Shown here: positions 8,959-17,788 of the stretch, piece after piece
Numbering within the stretch: position 1 is the first letter of the stretch
How the letters are laid out: the number at the start of each line of letters is the position of its first letter
Assembly: GCA_015068345.1 (NCBI GenBank)
Contig: SVKS01000010.1
Location: forward strand, 1 to 36,247
Length of the DNA stretch: 36,247 nucleotides
Direction: 5' to 3'
Source: Oscillospiraceae bacterium
GTDB taxonomy: Bacteria; Bacillota; Clostridia; Oscillospirales; QAMX01
Position numbers and translations under genes: made by a program
Notes under the pieces: model-generated
The model's database searches: none
What the model was told of the DNA's origin: nothing
Seen by the model: only the letters and a program-made list of their open reading frames with translations

Positions 8959-10281
8959 ATGGCAAAAATTACCTTCATGGGCGCCGGCAGCACCGTGTTC
9001 GCCCGTAACGTCATCGGCGACTGTCTGTGCAGTGAGGTTCTGCGGGACAGCGAATTCGCCCTCTATGACATTGACGCCAAGCGTCTTGCCGAAAGCCACG
9101 AAATTCTGGAAGCCATGAACCAGACCCTGGGCGGCTACGGCACCATCAAGTCCTACCTGGGCGTGGAAAACCGCAAGGAAGCCCTCCGGGGTGCCGACTT
9201 TGTGGTGGACGCCATCCAGGTTGGTCTTTACGATCCCTGCACCATCATCGACTTCGAAGTTCCCAAGAAGTACGGCCTGCGCCAGACCATTGGCGACACC
9301 CTGGGCATCGGCGGTATCATGCGCGCCCTGCGTACCATCCCCGTTCTGGCGGATTTTGCCAGGGACATGGAGGAGGTTTGCCCCAACGCCTGGTTCCTGA
9401 ACTACACAAACCCCATGGCCATGCTTTCGGGTTACATGCAGCGCTACACCGGCGTCAAGACCATCGGTCTGTGCCACAGCGTGCAGGTTTGCTCCGAAGG
9501 GCTCCTGAAGCAGCTGGGCATGGAAGACAAGCTGGAAGGCCGCAAGGAACTGATCGCCGGTATCAACCACATGGGTTGGCTCCTGCGCCTGGAAGACAAG
9601 AACGGCGTGGACCTTTACCCCGAAATCAAACGTCGCGTGGCCGAGAAGTTTGCCAGCGGTGAAAAGTGGGACGACATGGTCCGCTTTGACTACATCCGCC
9701 GCTTCGGTTACTACTGCACCGAATCCTCCGAACATAACTCGGAATACAACCCCTTCTACATCAAGAGCAAGTATCCCGAACTCATCGATGACTACAAGAT
9801 CCCCCTGGATGAATATCCCCGCCGCTGCGTAAATCAGATCGCCGGCTGGCAGAAGGAATACGAGGATCTCAAGGCCTCCGGTAGCATTGGCCACACCCGT
9901 TCCCGTGAATACGCTTCCCACATCATGGAAGCCATGGTTTCCGGCAAGACCTACCAGATCGGCGGTAACGTTCTCAACAACGGTCTCATCGATAACCTCC
10001 CCGCCGACGCCTGCGTGGAAGTTCCCTGTCTGATCAACGGCAGCGGTCTCTATCCCACCCACGTTGGTAAGCTCCCGGTACAGTGCGCCGCCATGAACAT
10101 GACCAACATCAACGTTCAGCTTCTCACCATCGAAGCCGCCGTCACCGGCAAGAAGGATCACATCTACCAAGCCGCCATGCTGGATCCCCATACCGGCAGT
10201 GAGCTTTCCATCGACGAAATCGTTGCCATGGTGGACGACCTGATCGAAGCCCACGGCGATTGGCTGCCCAAGTACAACTAA
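8959..10281 (+). CDS. melA: Glycoside hydrolase family 4 protein, alpha-galactosidase-like
   Basis: MAKITFMGAGSTVFARNVIGD (NAD-binding), NYTNPMAMLSGY, GLCHSVQ (CHSV motif), GINHMGW metal His. Confidence 0.82.
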   Translation: MAKITFMGAGSTVFARNVIGDCLCSEVLRDSEFALYDIDAKRLAESHEILEAMNQTLGGYGTIKSYLGVENRKEALRGADFVVDAIQVGLYDPCTIIDFEVPKKYGLRQTIGDTLGIGGIMRALRTIPVLADFARDMEEVCPNAWFLNYTNPMAMLSGYMQRYTGVKTIGLCHSVQVCSEGLLKQLGMEDKLEGRKELIAGINHMGWLLRLEDKNGVDLYPEIKRRVAEKFASGEKWDDMVRFDYIRRFGYYCTESSEHNSEYNPFYIKSKYPELIDDYKIPLDEYPRRCVNQIAGWQKEYEDLKASGSIGHTRSREYASHIMEAMVSGKTYQIGGNVLNNGLIDNLPADACVEVPCLINGSGLYPTHVGKLPVQCAAMNMTNINVQLLTIEAAVTGKKDHIYQAAMLDPHTGSELSIDEIVAMVDDLIEAHGDWLPKYN

Positions 10282-10328
10282 TCATTCCCCCTATTTCCGC
10301 ATAAAATAGCCTGAAAGGAAGTGAATGT

Positions 10329-10949
10329 ATGCGAATTTGTGTTTACGGCGCCTCCAGCTCCGCTCTGGATCCTATCTTTTACACCGAAGCCGAAAGAATG
10401 GGCCGCATCCTGGCAAGTCACGGACACGGTCTGGTATTTGGCGGCGGTCGGGAAGGTCTGATGGGCGCATCCGCCCGGGGAGCCCATTCCATGAATGGGG
10501 AAATCATCGGCATCGCCCCCCGCTTTTTCGATATGCCCGGCATTCTTTACGAGCATTGCACCGAAACCATCTACACCGAAACCATGCGGGAACGGAAGCA
10601 CCTTTTGGAAAAGCTTTCCGAAGCCTGCATCGTCCTGCCCGGCGGCATCGGCACCTATGAAGAATTCTTCGAAATGCTGACCCTGAAACAATTGGGACAA
10701 AGTGATCGGGCCATCATCCTGGTCAACACAAAGGGCTACTTTGATCCCCTGATGGCTATGCTCCGGCACACCGAAGAGGAGGATTTCATGGGAGAATCGG
10801 TCTTTACCCTCTTCTCCCTGGTAGCCACCCCCGAGGAAGCCATGGAAGCCCTGGAAAACTACGTTCCCACCTCCGGCAGCGTTTCCGGCAAGTATGCCGA
10901 AATGGAAGAGGAACGCCTGGAAGACCTCCGGGAAGCCGAAGGAAAGTAA
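10329..10949 (+). CDS. LOG-family protein (TIGR00730-like; nucleotide 5'-monophosphate phosphoribohydrolase)
   Basis: VYGASSSALDP, VFGGGREGLMG, RKHLLEKLSEACIVLPGGIGTYEEFFEMLTLKQLG (PGGxGTxxE). Confidence 0.9.
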   Translation: MRICVYGASSSALDPIFYTEAERMGRILASHGHGLVFGGGREGLMGASARGAHSMNGEIIGIAPRFFDMPGILYEHCTETIYTETMRERKHLLEKLSEACIVLPGGIGTYEEFFEMLTLKQLGQSDRAIILVNTKGYFDPLMAMLRHTEEEDFMGESVFTLFSLVATPEEAMEALENYVPTSGSVSGKYAEMEEERLEDLREAEGK

Positions 10950-10963
10950 TTCCCATCAAACAT

Positions 10964-11001
10964 AAAAACCATCCGTATGATAATCATACGGATGGTTTTT
11001 T
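10964..11001. terminator. Bidirectional Rho-independent terminator
   Basis: aaaaaccatccgtatga-taa-tcatacggatggtttttt between convergent genes. Confidence 0.9.
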
Positions 11002-11012
11002 ATTTGGATATA

Positions 11013-12902
11013 TCAGGTTTTCATACCGGCGAACTGAGTCTGGTAGAGCTCGTAATACTTGCCCTTGGCGGCCAGCAGTTCTTCGTGGTTGCCTGCTTCC
11101 ACAATATGTCCCGCATCCAAAACGATAATCTTGTCGGCGTCCCGGATGGTGGAGAGGCGGTGGGCGATGATGAGGCTGGTGCGGTTTTCCATCAGCTTCA
11201 GCATGGCTTCCTGGATGTGAAGCTCGGTTCTGGTATCGATGCTCGAGGTAGCTTCGTCCAGAATGAGAATCTTGGGGTCTGCCAACACCGCTCTCGCAAT
11301 GGAAAGGAGCTGGCGCTGACCCTGGCTCAGATTGGAGCCCGATTCGGCCAGCATGGTGTCATAGCCCTCCGGCAGGCGGTCCACAAATTTATCCGCATTG
11401 GCAATCTTTGCCGCCGCAATAATATCGGCATCGCTTGCTTCCAGATTGCCGTACTTGATGTTTTCCTTGATGGTATCTAAGAAAAGCACCGTATCCTGAA
11501 GCACAATGGCGATGGCAGAGCGCAGAACGTCCTTTTTGATGTCCCGCACGTCCACTCCATCCACCTTGATGGCGCCCGAGTCGATCTCGTAGAAGCGGGT
11601 AAGGAGGTTGACGATGGTGGTCTTGCCGGAACCGGTGGCCCCCACAATGGCGATGCGCTGGCCCTTCTTTACGTGCAGGTCGAAGTCCCGCAGGACCTTT
11701 TCCCCCTCCACGTAGGAGAAGTGGATGTGTTCGAAGTCGATATCCCCCTGGATATCCTCCTTGGTCATGGGATGCTTGCCCTCGTCAATTTCGGGCTTTT
11801 GATCCATGATAGCGAACACACGCTCCGCACCAGCGATGGCGGTCTGGATGACGTTATACTGGTTGGCAATTTCGTTGATGGGTCGGTTGAACTGTTTGGA
11901 GTAGTTGATGAAGAGGGCAATGGTACCAATGGTGATCACGTCGGTCAGGGCCAGATAGCCGCCCAATGCGGCGATCACCAGGAAGCTGAAGTTCCCGATG
12001 AAGTTCATAACCGGGCCCATGATGGAGCCATAAATCTGTGCCTTGATAGCAGTGCCACGCATTTTGATGCTGATGGCTTCAAAATTGTCGTAGCTCTTCT
12101 TTTGGGTGGAATAGGCGGTAACCGTTTTGAGGGCCGTCACCTTTTCTTCCACGTCGCCGTTGAGCTGACCAAGAATGGCCTGTTGCTGTTTATAGTACTT
12201 GCGGCTGCGGCCGGCGATGAAACGGGTCACAAACATGCTCAGGGGGACCATCAGGATGTTCACAATGGCCAGGAGCCAGTTATAATAGAACATAACCGCC
12301 AGGACTCCGGTAACCGTCAGTACCGCCGACACCAGGGACGCCAGGGAGTTGGAGATGGTGTGGGAGATGGTATCCACGTCGTTGGTCATGCGGGACATGA
12401 TGTCGCCGTGGTTATGGGTGTCGGTATAACGGATCGGCAGGCGCATGATGCTGTGGAACAGATCATTCCGCATGGCCCGTACAGTGGAACGGGACAGCTT
12501 AGCCGCCAGAATTCCCTGAACACAGCTTACCGCCGCCTGAACGGCGTAGATCAAGGCCATGAAGAGGAGGAGCTTCACCAGGGCAGGCAGATTCACGTGC
12601 TCGTCCCCATTTTCCAGGGTGATCATATCAATGGCCTGACCCTGCAGTGCCGGGCCCACAAGGCCCAGGAGGGTCACCACCACAACGATGCCCACCAGAG
12701 ACAGCATCAGGTAACGGTCACGCCCGATGTAGCTGATCATGCGCTTGAGGGTACCCTTCATGTCCTTGGGCTTTTCCACAAACATGGGGCCGTGGGGACC
12801 TCTGGGACCGCCGCCACGGGGTCCGCCGCCGGGGCCACCGGGGCCTCTGCCGGGAGGAGGACCGGAGGGCTGCTGGACTTGTCTTTGTCTTTCGTTACTC
12901 AT
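11013..12902 (-). CDS. ABC transporter, fused permease/ATPase (multidrug-exporter type), subunit 2
   Basis: Walker A GATGSGKTT, signature LSQGQRQLLSIARA, Walker B ILILDEATSSID, 6-TM N-terminal region, Pro/Gly-rich N-terminus. Confidence 0.93.
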   Translation of the reverse strand: MSNERQRQVQQPSGPPPGRGPGGPGGGPRGGGPRGPHGPMFVEKPKDMKGTLKRMISYIGRDRYLMLSLVGIVVVVTLLGLVGPALQGQAIDMITLENGDEHVNLPALVKLLLFMALIYAVQAAVSCVQGILAAKLSRSTVRAMRNDLFHSIMRLPIRYTDTHNHGDIMSRMTNDVDTISHTISNSLASLVSAVLTVTGVLAVMFYYNWLLAIVNILMVPLSMFVTRFIAGRSRKYYKQQQAILGQLNGDVEEKVTALKTVTAYSTQKKSYDNFEAISIKMRGTAIKAQIYGSIMGPVMNFIGNFSFLVIAALGGYLALTDVITIGTIALFINYSKQFNRPINEIANQYNVIQTAIAGAERVFAIMDQKPEIDEGKHPMTKEDIQGDIDFEHIHFSYVEGEKVLRDFDLHVKKGQRIAIVGATGSGKTTIVNLLTRFYEIDSGAIKVDGVDVRDIKKDVLRSAIAIVLQDTVLFLDTIKENIKYGNLEASDADIIAAAKIANADKFVDRLPEGYDTMLAESGSNLSQGQRQLLSIARAVLADPKILILDEATSSIDTRTELHIQEAMLKLMENRTSLIIAHRLSTIRDADKIIVLDAGHIVEAGNHEELLAAKGKYYELYQTQFAGMKT

Positions 12903-14620
12903 ACTTCAGCGTCCTCCCTGATTTGAGAATTGTAAATATCGCGATAGACTTCGCTGGTTGCCATCAGTTCCTTGTGGGGACCCACAGCCACCACCTCACC
13001 GTTATCCAAAACGATGATGCGGTCGGCGGAAAGAACGCTGGCAATGCGCTGGGCAATGGTAATGACGGTGGTATCTCCCATCTGGGCATTCAGCTCCTCC
13101 CGCAGCTTGGCTTCGGTCTTGAAGTCCAGGGCGGAGGTGGAGTCGTCGAAAATAACCACCTGGGGCTTTTTTACCAGAGCCCGGGCAATGGCGATTCTCT
13201 GTTTTTGCCCACCGGACAGGGAGGTACCCTTTTCGCTGATCTGGGTCTGGTAACCGTCGTTGAATTTCTGGATGTATTCATCGGCCTGGGCGATCTTTGC
13301 CGCCGTCATGCCCTCTTCCTCGGTATATGTGGCGTTGCCGTAGCAGATATTCTCCATCACGGTACCGCTGAAAATATTGCTGGACTGGAGCACGTAGCCG
13401 ATCTTGTTACGCAGGGTTTCCAGGTTATATTCCCGGACGTCCCGGCCGTTGATGGTGATGCGACCTTCGGTCACGTCGTAGAAACGGGGGATTAACTGCA
13501 CCAGGGAGGATTTACCCGAGCCGGTGGCGCCTAAAATGGCCACCTTCTCGCCACCCTTGATTTCCAGGTTGACGTTTTTCACCGCCGGAACCCCGGAGGA
13601 AGCGGGATAGCGGAAGGTCACGTTTTCAAAGCGGATACTTTCCACCTTTTCTTCCCCGTCAAAGCCACCATCCTTGATGGAGGGAACGGTGTCCAACACC
13701 TCCAGAATACGCTGAGCAGAAACCGAAGCACGGGTGATATTCATGAAGGTCATGGAAAGCATCATCACCGACATGAGCACCTGAGCGATGTAGGAAATGG
13801 CCGCCATGACTTCGCCCACCTGCATGGCACGGGCTTCCACCTGGTAACCGCCGATCATGATGATGGCCACGGTGGAAATATTCATGATGATGGAAAGGGC
13901 GGGGCCAAAGAAGGCAAAGGTGGTTCCCACGGTGTACTGGACCTTCAACAGGTCCTCATTGGCTTCGTGGAATTTTTCGATTTCTTCGTTTTCACGAACC
14001 AGCGACTTGATGATACGGGCACCGCTGATGTCTTCCCGCATTTTGCTGTTGAGTCGATCCAGTTTCCCCTGCATCACCTTAAAGAGGGGACGGGCCTTTT
14101 TGAACACCAGGTAGATCACCAGGAATTGGATGGGCATGGATACCAGCATGACCAAGCCAAACTTAATGTTCAGGGTCAACATCATGATGATACCGCCGAT
14201 GAAGAACACCGGAGCCCGGACGAACATACGCAAAACAGATGCCACAAAGTCGGCGGTGGCGGTGACGTCGTTGGTCAAACGGGTAATCAGCGAACCAACG
14301 GTGAAGTTGTCGGTCTGCTCAAAGGAAAAGCTCATAACCTTTTTGTAAAGGTCCCGGCGCAGGTCATTGGCAAAGGATTGGGCCGCAGTGATGGAAAAGG
14401 CCCCGGACAAAATACCACACAGGCCACCAAAGGCCACCAGAATCAGCATTTTGATACCCGTGCGAATGATCAGCTCCAGATTCCCCCCCATAACACCATC
14501 GTCCACGATGGAGGCCATCAGGCTGGGCTGTGTCAGGTCGATGGCCACTTCGCCGATCATGGCAAGGGGCGCAAGAATAGCCAACCACCAGTAGGGCTTG
14601 AGGTACTTCGCAAGTCTCAT
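12899..14620 (-). CDS. ABC transporter, fused permease/ATPase (multidrug-exporter type), subunit 1
   Basis: Walker A GATGSGKSS, signature LSGGQKQRIAIARAL, Walker B VVIFDDSTSALD. ATGA overlap with both neighbours. Confidence 0.93.
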   Translation of the reverse strand: MRLAKYLKPYWWLAILAPLAMIGEVAIDLTQPSLMASIVDDGVMGGNLELIIRTGIKMLILVAFGGLCGILSGAFSITAAQSFANDLRRDLYKKVMSFSFEQTDNFTVGSLITRLTNDVTATADFVASVLRMFVRAPVFFIGGIIMMLTLNIKFGLVMLVSMPIQFLVIYLVFKKARPLFKVMQGKLDRLNSKMREDISGARIIKSLVRENEEIEKFHEANEDLLKVQYTVGTTFAFFGPALSIIMNISTVAIIMIGGYQVEARAMQVGEVMAAISYIAQVLMSVMMLSMTFMNITRASVSAQRILEVLDTVPSIKDGGFDGEEKVESIRFENVTFRYPASSGVPAVKNVNLEIKGGEKVAILGATGSGKSSLVQLIPRFYDVTEGRITINGRDVREYNLETLRNKIGYVLQSSNIFSGTVMENICYGNATYTEEEGMTAAKIAQADEYIQKFNDGYQTQISEKGTSLSGGQKQRIAIARALVKKPQVVIFDDSTSALDFKTEAKLREELNAQMGDTTVITIAQRIASVLSADRIIVLDNGEVVAVGPHKELMATSEVYRDIYNSQIREDAEV

Positions 14621-15066
14621 AGATTCATTCCTTCCAGGTTTTGGTTCATTTTGGCAAATATGCGACGGATCATCTGCTTTTCATCCTCCGAAAAGCCCTC
14701 CACCAACTGCATATCCACCTTGTAGAATTCGCTGTGAATCCGATCATTCAATGCCTGCCCTTCCTCGGTCAGGTAGACCCGGACACTTCGCTGATCGTTT
14801 TCATCGGGTCGCCGCTCCAGAAGTCCGGCCCGTTCCATTTTTTGCAGGGTAACGCTGACCGTTGGAGGACTTACGTTGGTGCGCTTGGCAAGCTCCAGCT
14901 GGGTCAGCCCATCCTCGTGTCCCAGGTGGAACATGATCCCCCGATAGCTTTGGGAAAGACCCACGTGTTCCCCGGCTTTACGCAGGCAGTCATGCAACCG
15001 TTTGCTGGTGGCCGATAATTCCATGCCAATGGTCGGCTCCGGTCGATCACAGGGTTTCGTAGCCAA
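14617..15066 (-). CDS. MarR-family transcriptional regulator
   Basis: wHTH TQLELAKRTNVSPPTVSVTLQKMERAGLLERRPDENDQRSVRVYLTEEG. Proposed TTG start at 15064-15066 with SD gggaggaaa. The ORF track start at 15135 lies upstream of the promoter. Confidence 0.85.
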   Translation of the reverse strand: MATKPCDRPEPTIGMELSATSKRLHDCLRKAGEHVGLSQSYRGIMFHLGHEDGLTQLELAKRTNVSPPTVSVTLQKMERAGLLERRPDENDQRSVRVYLTEEGQALNDRIHSEFYKVDMQLVEGFSEDEKQMIRRIFAKMNQNLEGMNL

Positions 15067-15087
15067 TTTGTATTTCCTCCCTTCCGA

Positions 15088-15113
15088 ATTATTTAGTTTT
15101 CTAACTAAATAAT
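15088..15113. promoter_or_regulatory. Putative MarR operator
   Basis: Perfect 11-bp inverted repeat ATTATTTAGTT-ttct-AACTAAATAAT directly downstream of the marR -10. Confidence 0.75.
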
Positions 15114-15142
15114 AGTATAGCATCTGCCCCCCCATAAGTCAA
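15114..15142 (-). promoter_or_regulatory. Sigma-A-type promoter of marR/ABC operon
   Basis: Minus strand TTGACT (15142-15137), 17-nt spacer, TATACT (15119-15114). Confidence 0.8.
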
Positions 15143-15161
15143 GCAGATGCTATGCTTTTCT

Positions 15162-17381
15162 TCACTTTTTTGAAGCAGGAACGCCAATCACCAGCTTTCC
15201 TTCCTGAACATCCAGTCGCAGGATATCCCCCGCATGGTATGTGTCGCCGATCCATCCGTCGGAAATGGGTTCCTCCACCAATTGTCGGATCAGTCGCCGC
15301 AGAGGCCGAGCTCCATAGCGGGGATCGTACCCCATTTCCGCAAATTTGCCCGGTACCTCCTCCCCATATTCCAGGATAAGGCCCAATTCCCTGGTTCGCT
15401 TCTGAGTTTCCCCCAAAAGCCGGATGGCAATCTGCTCCAAGTCTCCCTTCCCAAGGGGGGAGAAGACCACCACCTCATCGATTCGGTTGAAGAATTCCGG
15501 ACGCAGGGTCTTTTGCGCAGTTTCCAACACCGGCCGATTTTTATCCTTCCGTTCAAATCCCACGGGGCGAACATTTTCCCCGGTTCCCAGATTAGAGGTC
15601 ATCACCACCACCGTATTCAGGAAGGATACCACCCTGCCCAGACCATCGGTCAATCTTCCATCCTCCAAAAGTTGCAAAAGTAAATTCAGGATGTCCGGAT
15701 GGGCCTTCTCAATTTCATCAAACAGGATAATACTGTACGGTTTTTTTCGCACCGCTTCGGTAAGCTGTCCCCCCTCCTCATGGCCCACGTACCCCGGGGG
15801 CGAACCCACCAGGCGGCTTTGACTGGGCTTTTCCATGTATTCCGACATATCAATCCGCACCATGGCGTCCCGACTGCCAAACATGCATTCCGCCAAGGCT
15901 TTGCAAAGCTCGGTTTTCCCCACTCCGGTGGGTCCCAAAAACAAAAAGGATCCCACTGGACGCCCCGGTTCCTTGAGCCCCAATCTTCCTCGCCGCACTG
16001 CCCGACACACCGCTGAAACCGCCTGATCTTGCCCCACTACCCATTGATGAAGGGCTTTCTCTAGAGTCTCCAATTGCTGGCTCTCCCCCACTGTTAACCG
16101 ATCCAGAGGTACTCCCGTCCGCAGGGACACCACCCTGTCCACGTCGCTGGGGCGAAGCGACTCCGCCCCCGTAAACCTGGCCCTGCTAGCCGCTTCATCC
16201 AGAAGATCCACCGCCTTGTCCGGCAAACGGCGGCTGGGCAGGTATTGGATGGACCGATCCACCACCAGAGGCAGAATTTCCCTGGAAATCCGAATACCAT
16301 GATGGGCTTCGTACCGGGGCCGGAGACCATCCAAAATCTCCACCGTGGCATCCCGATGGGGTTCCTCCACCGGAACCACCGAGAAGCGCCGTTCCAGGGC
16401 ACTATCCTTTTCCACATACTTCCGGTACTCCCCCCAGGTGGTGGCTCCGATCAGATGGAGGTCCCCCCGGGCCAGGGCGGGTTTCAGGATATTTGCCGCA
16501 TCAATAGCGCCATCCGCACCCCCAGCTCCCACCAGAGTATGGATTTCGTCGATAAACAAAATGATATTATCCGCCCTGCACACTTCCCGCAAAATTGCCT
16601 TGATACGCTCTTCAAACTCCCCCCGGTACTTTGTCCCGGCAATGACCGAAGAGAGTTCCAGATCCAAAATTCGCTTATTTACAAGACATTCCGGTACCCG
16701 GCCATCCCGAATGGCCAGCGCAAGGCCCTCCACCACGGCGGTCTTTCCCACTCCTGGATCCCCCACCAGGCAGGGATTATTTTTTGTCCTGCGGCACAGA
16801 ATATGGATCAGCTGGCCTATCTCCTCCTCCCGTGCTACCACCGGATCCAATCGACCCTCCTCCGCCATGGTGGTAAGATCGGTTCCAAACCGAAGGAGGG
16901 AATCGTTGATGACACTGCTCCGCTTTACAGGGCGATATATTTTGGGTGGTTGCAAAAGATCGCCGACTCCTTCTACCATGGTTTGCAGGGGAGCATCCAA
17001 CTGCTTTATGACTTCCATTGCGGTGCCCTTTTCCTCCCGTAACAGGGCAAAAAGCAGATGATCGCACCCCACCTCACCAGCTCCAAGCCGTTCGGCTTCC
17101 CATCCCGCCTGTTCCAATATGTGTTTTCCGTGGGGCGTCATTCCACGTGGCGGCATGTCCCAATTCCCCTTTCCCACCAAGCGTAACACCACTTCCTCCA
17201 CCGCCTTCTTCCGGAGACCAGCTTGCTTCAAAATGGTTTGCCCTTCGTTTTCGCTGGCCAACATTCCCCACAACAGGTGCTCACTCCCCACCGACGTGTG
17301 TCCCATTTGCCCGGCAAACGCAAAAGCATCGGTCAACACCAGTTTTGTCCGGACTCCCAATCGATTGTATTTCTTTTCCAT
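15162..17381 (-). CDS. clpC: ClpC/ClpA-like Hsp100 AAA+ unfoldase, with no recognisable M (UVR/coiled-coil) domain
   Basis: Clp_N repeats (FAGQMGHTSVGSEHLLWGML), Walker A GDPGVGKTAVVEG and GPTGVGKTELCKA, VGF ClpP-docking tripeptide. Start trimmed to the ATG with SD aaggag. Confidence 0.9.
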   Translation of the reverse strand: MEKKYNRLGVRTKLVLTDAFAFAGQMGHTSVGSEHLLWGMLASENEGQTILKQAGLRKKAVEEVVLRLVGKGNWDMPPRGMTPHGKHILEQAGWEAERLGAGEVGCDHLLFALLREEKGTAMEVIKQLDAPLQTMVEGVGDLLQPPKIYRPVKRSSVINDSLLRFGTDLTTMAEEGRLDPVVAREEEIGQLIHILCRRTKNNPCLVGDPGVGKTAVVEGLALAIRDGRVPECLVNKRILDLELSSVIAGTKYRGEFEERIKAILREVCRADNIILFIDEIHTLVGAGGADGAIDAANILKPALARGDLHLIGATTWGEYRKYVEKDSALERRFSVVPVEEPHRDATVEILDGLRPRYEAHHGIRISREILPLVVDRSIQYLPSRRLPDKAVDLLDEAASRARFTGAESLRPSDVDRVVSLRTGVPLDRLTVGESQQLETLEKALHQWVVGQDQAVSAVCRAVRRGRLGLKEPGRPVGSFLFLGPTGVGKTELCKALAECMFGSRDAMVRIDMSEYMEKPSQSRLVGSPPGYVGHEEGGQLTEAVRKKPYSIILFDEIEKAHPDILNLLLQLLEDGRLTDGLGRVVSFLNTVVVMTSNLGTGENVRPVGFERKDKNRPVLETAQKTLRPEFFNRIDEVVVFSPLGKGDLEQIAIRLLGETQKRTRELGLILEYGEEVPGKFAEMGYDPRYGARPLRRLIRQLVEEPISDGWIGDTYHAGDILRLDVQEGKLVIGVPASKK

Positions 17382-17490
17382 ATTCTTCTCCTTTTGGCAC
17401 CCATTTCCCGGTTTTTTGGGAATCAATTCCTATTTGTAGGTATCATAATCGGTTTTCAAAAAAAATATTCACGATTTCTCAATTTAGGTG

Positions 17491-17719
<229 letters not shown>

Positions 17720-17740
17720 TTATTCTCGAAGGAGCCATGT

Positions 17741-17776
17741 CGGAGCCGCTTTCTGCGGCTCCGATTTTTCCTTTTT
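17741..17776 (+). terminator. Rho-independent terminator after ferredoxin
   Basis: cggagccgc-tttct-gcggctccg followed by atttttccttttt. Confidence 0.88.
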
Positions 17777-17788
17777 AGAGGAGGAGCT

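Noticed and set aside
8953-10254. 433-aa minus ORF antisense to the GH4 gene
   Set aside because: Mirror of the GH4 frame; low-complexity translation with no domain signature.
11673-12926. 417-aa + strand ORF antisense to the ABC transporter
   Set aside because: Gln/His/Gly-rich shadow of the ABC gene; no RBS or motif.
15067-15135. Extended N-terminus of the MarR ORF (MGGQMLYYYLVRKLNNSEGRKYK)
   Set aside because: This stretch covers the -10, the palindromic operator and the SD; a TTG start at 15066 fits better.
16245-17061. + strand ORFs antisense to clpC
   Set aside because: Overlap conserved AAA+ motifs on the minus strand; treated as spurious.
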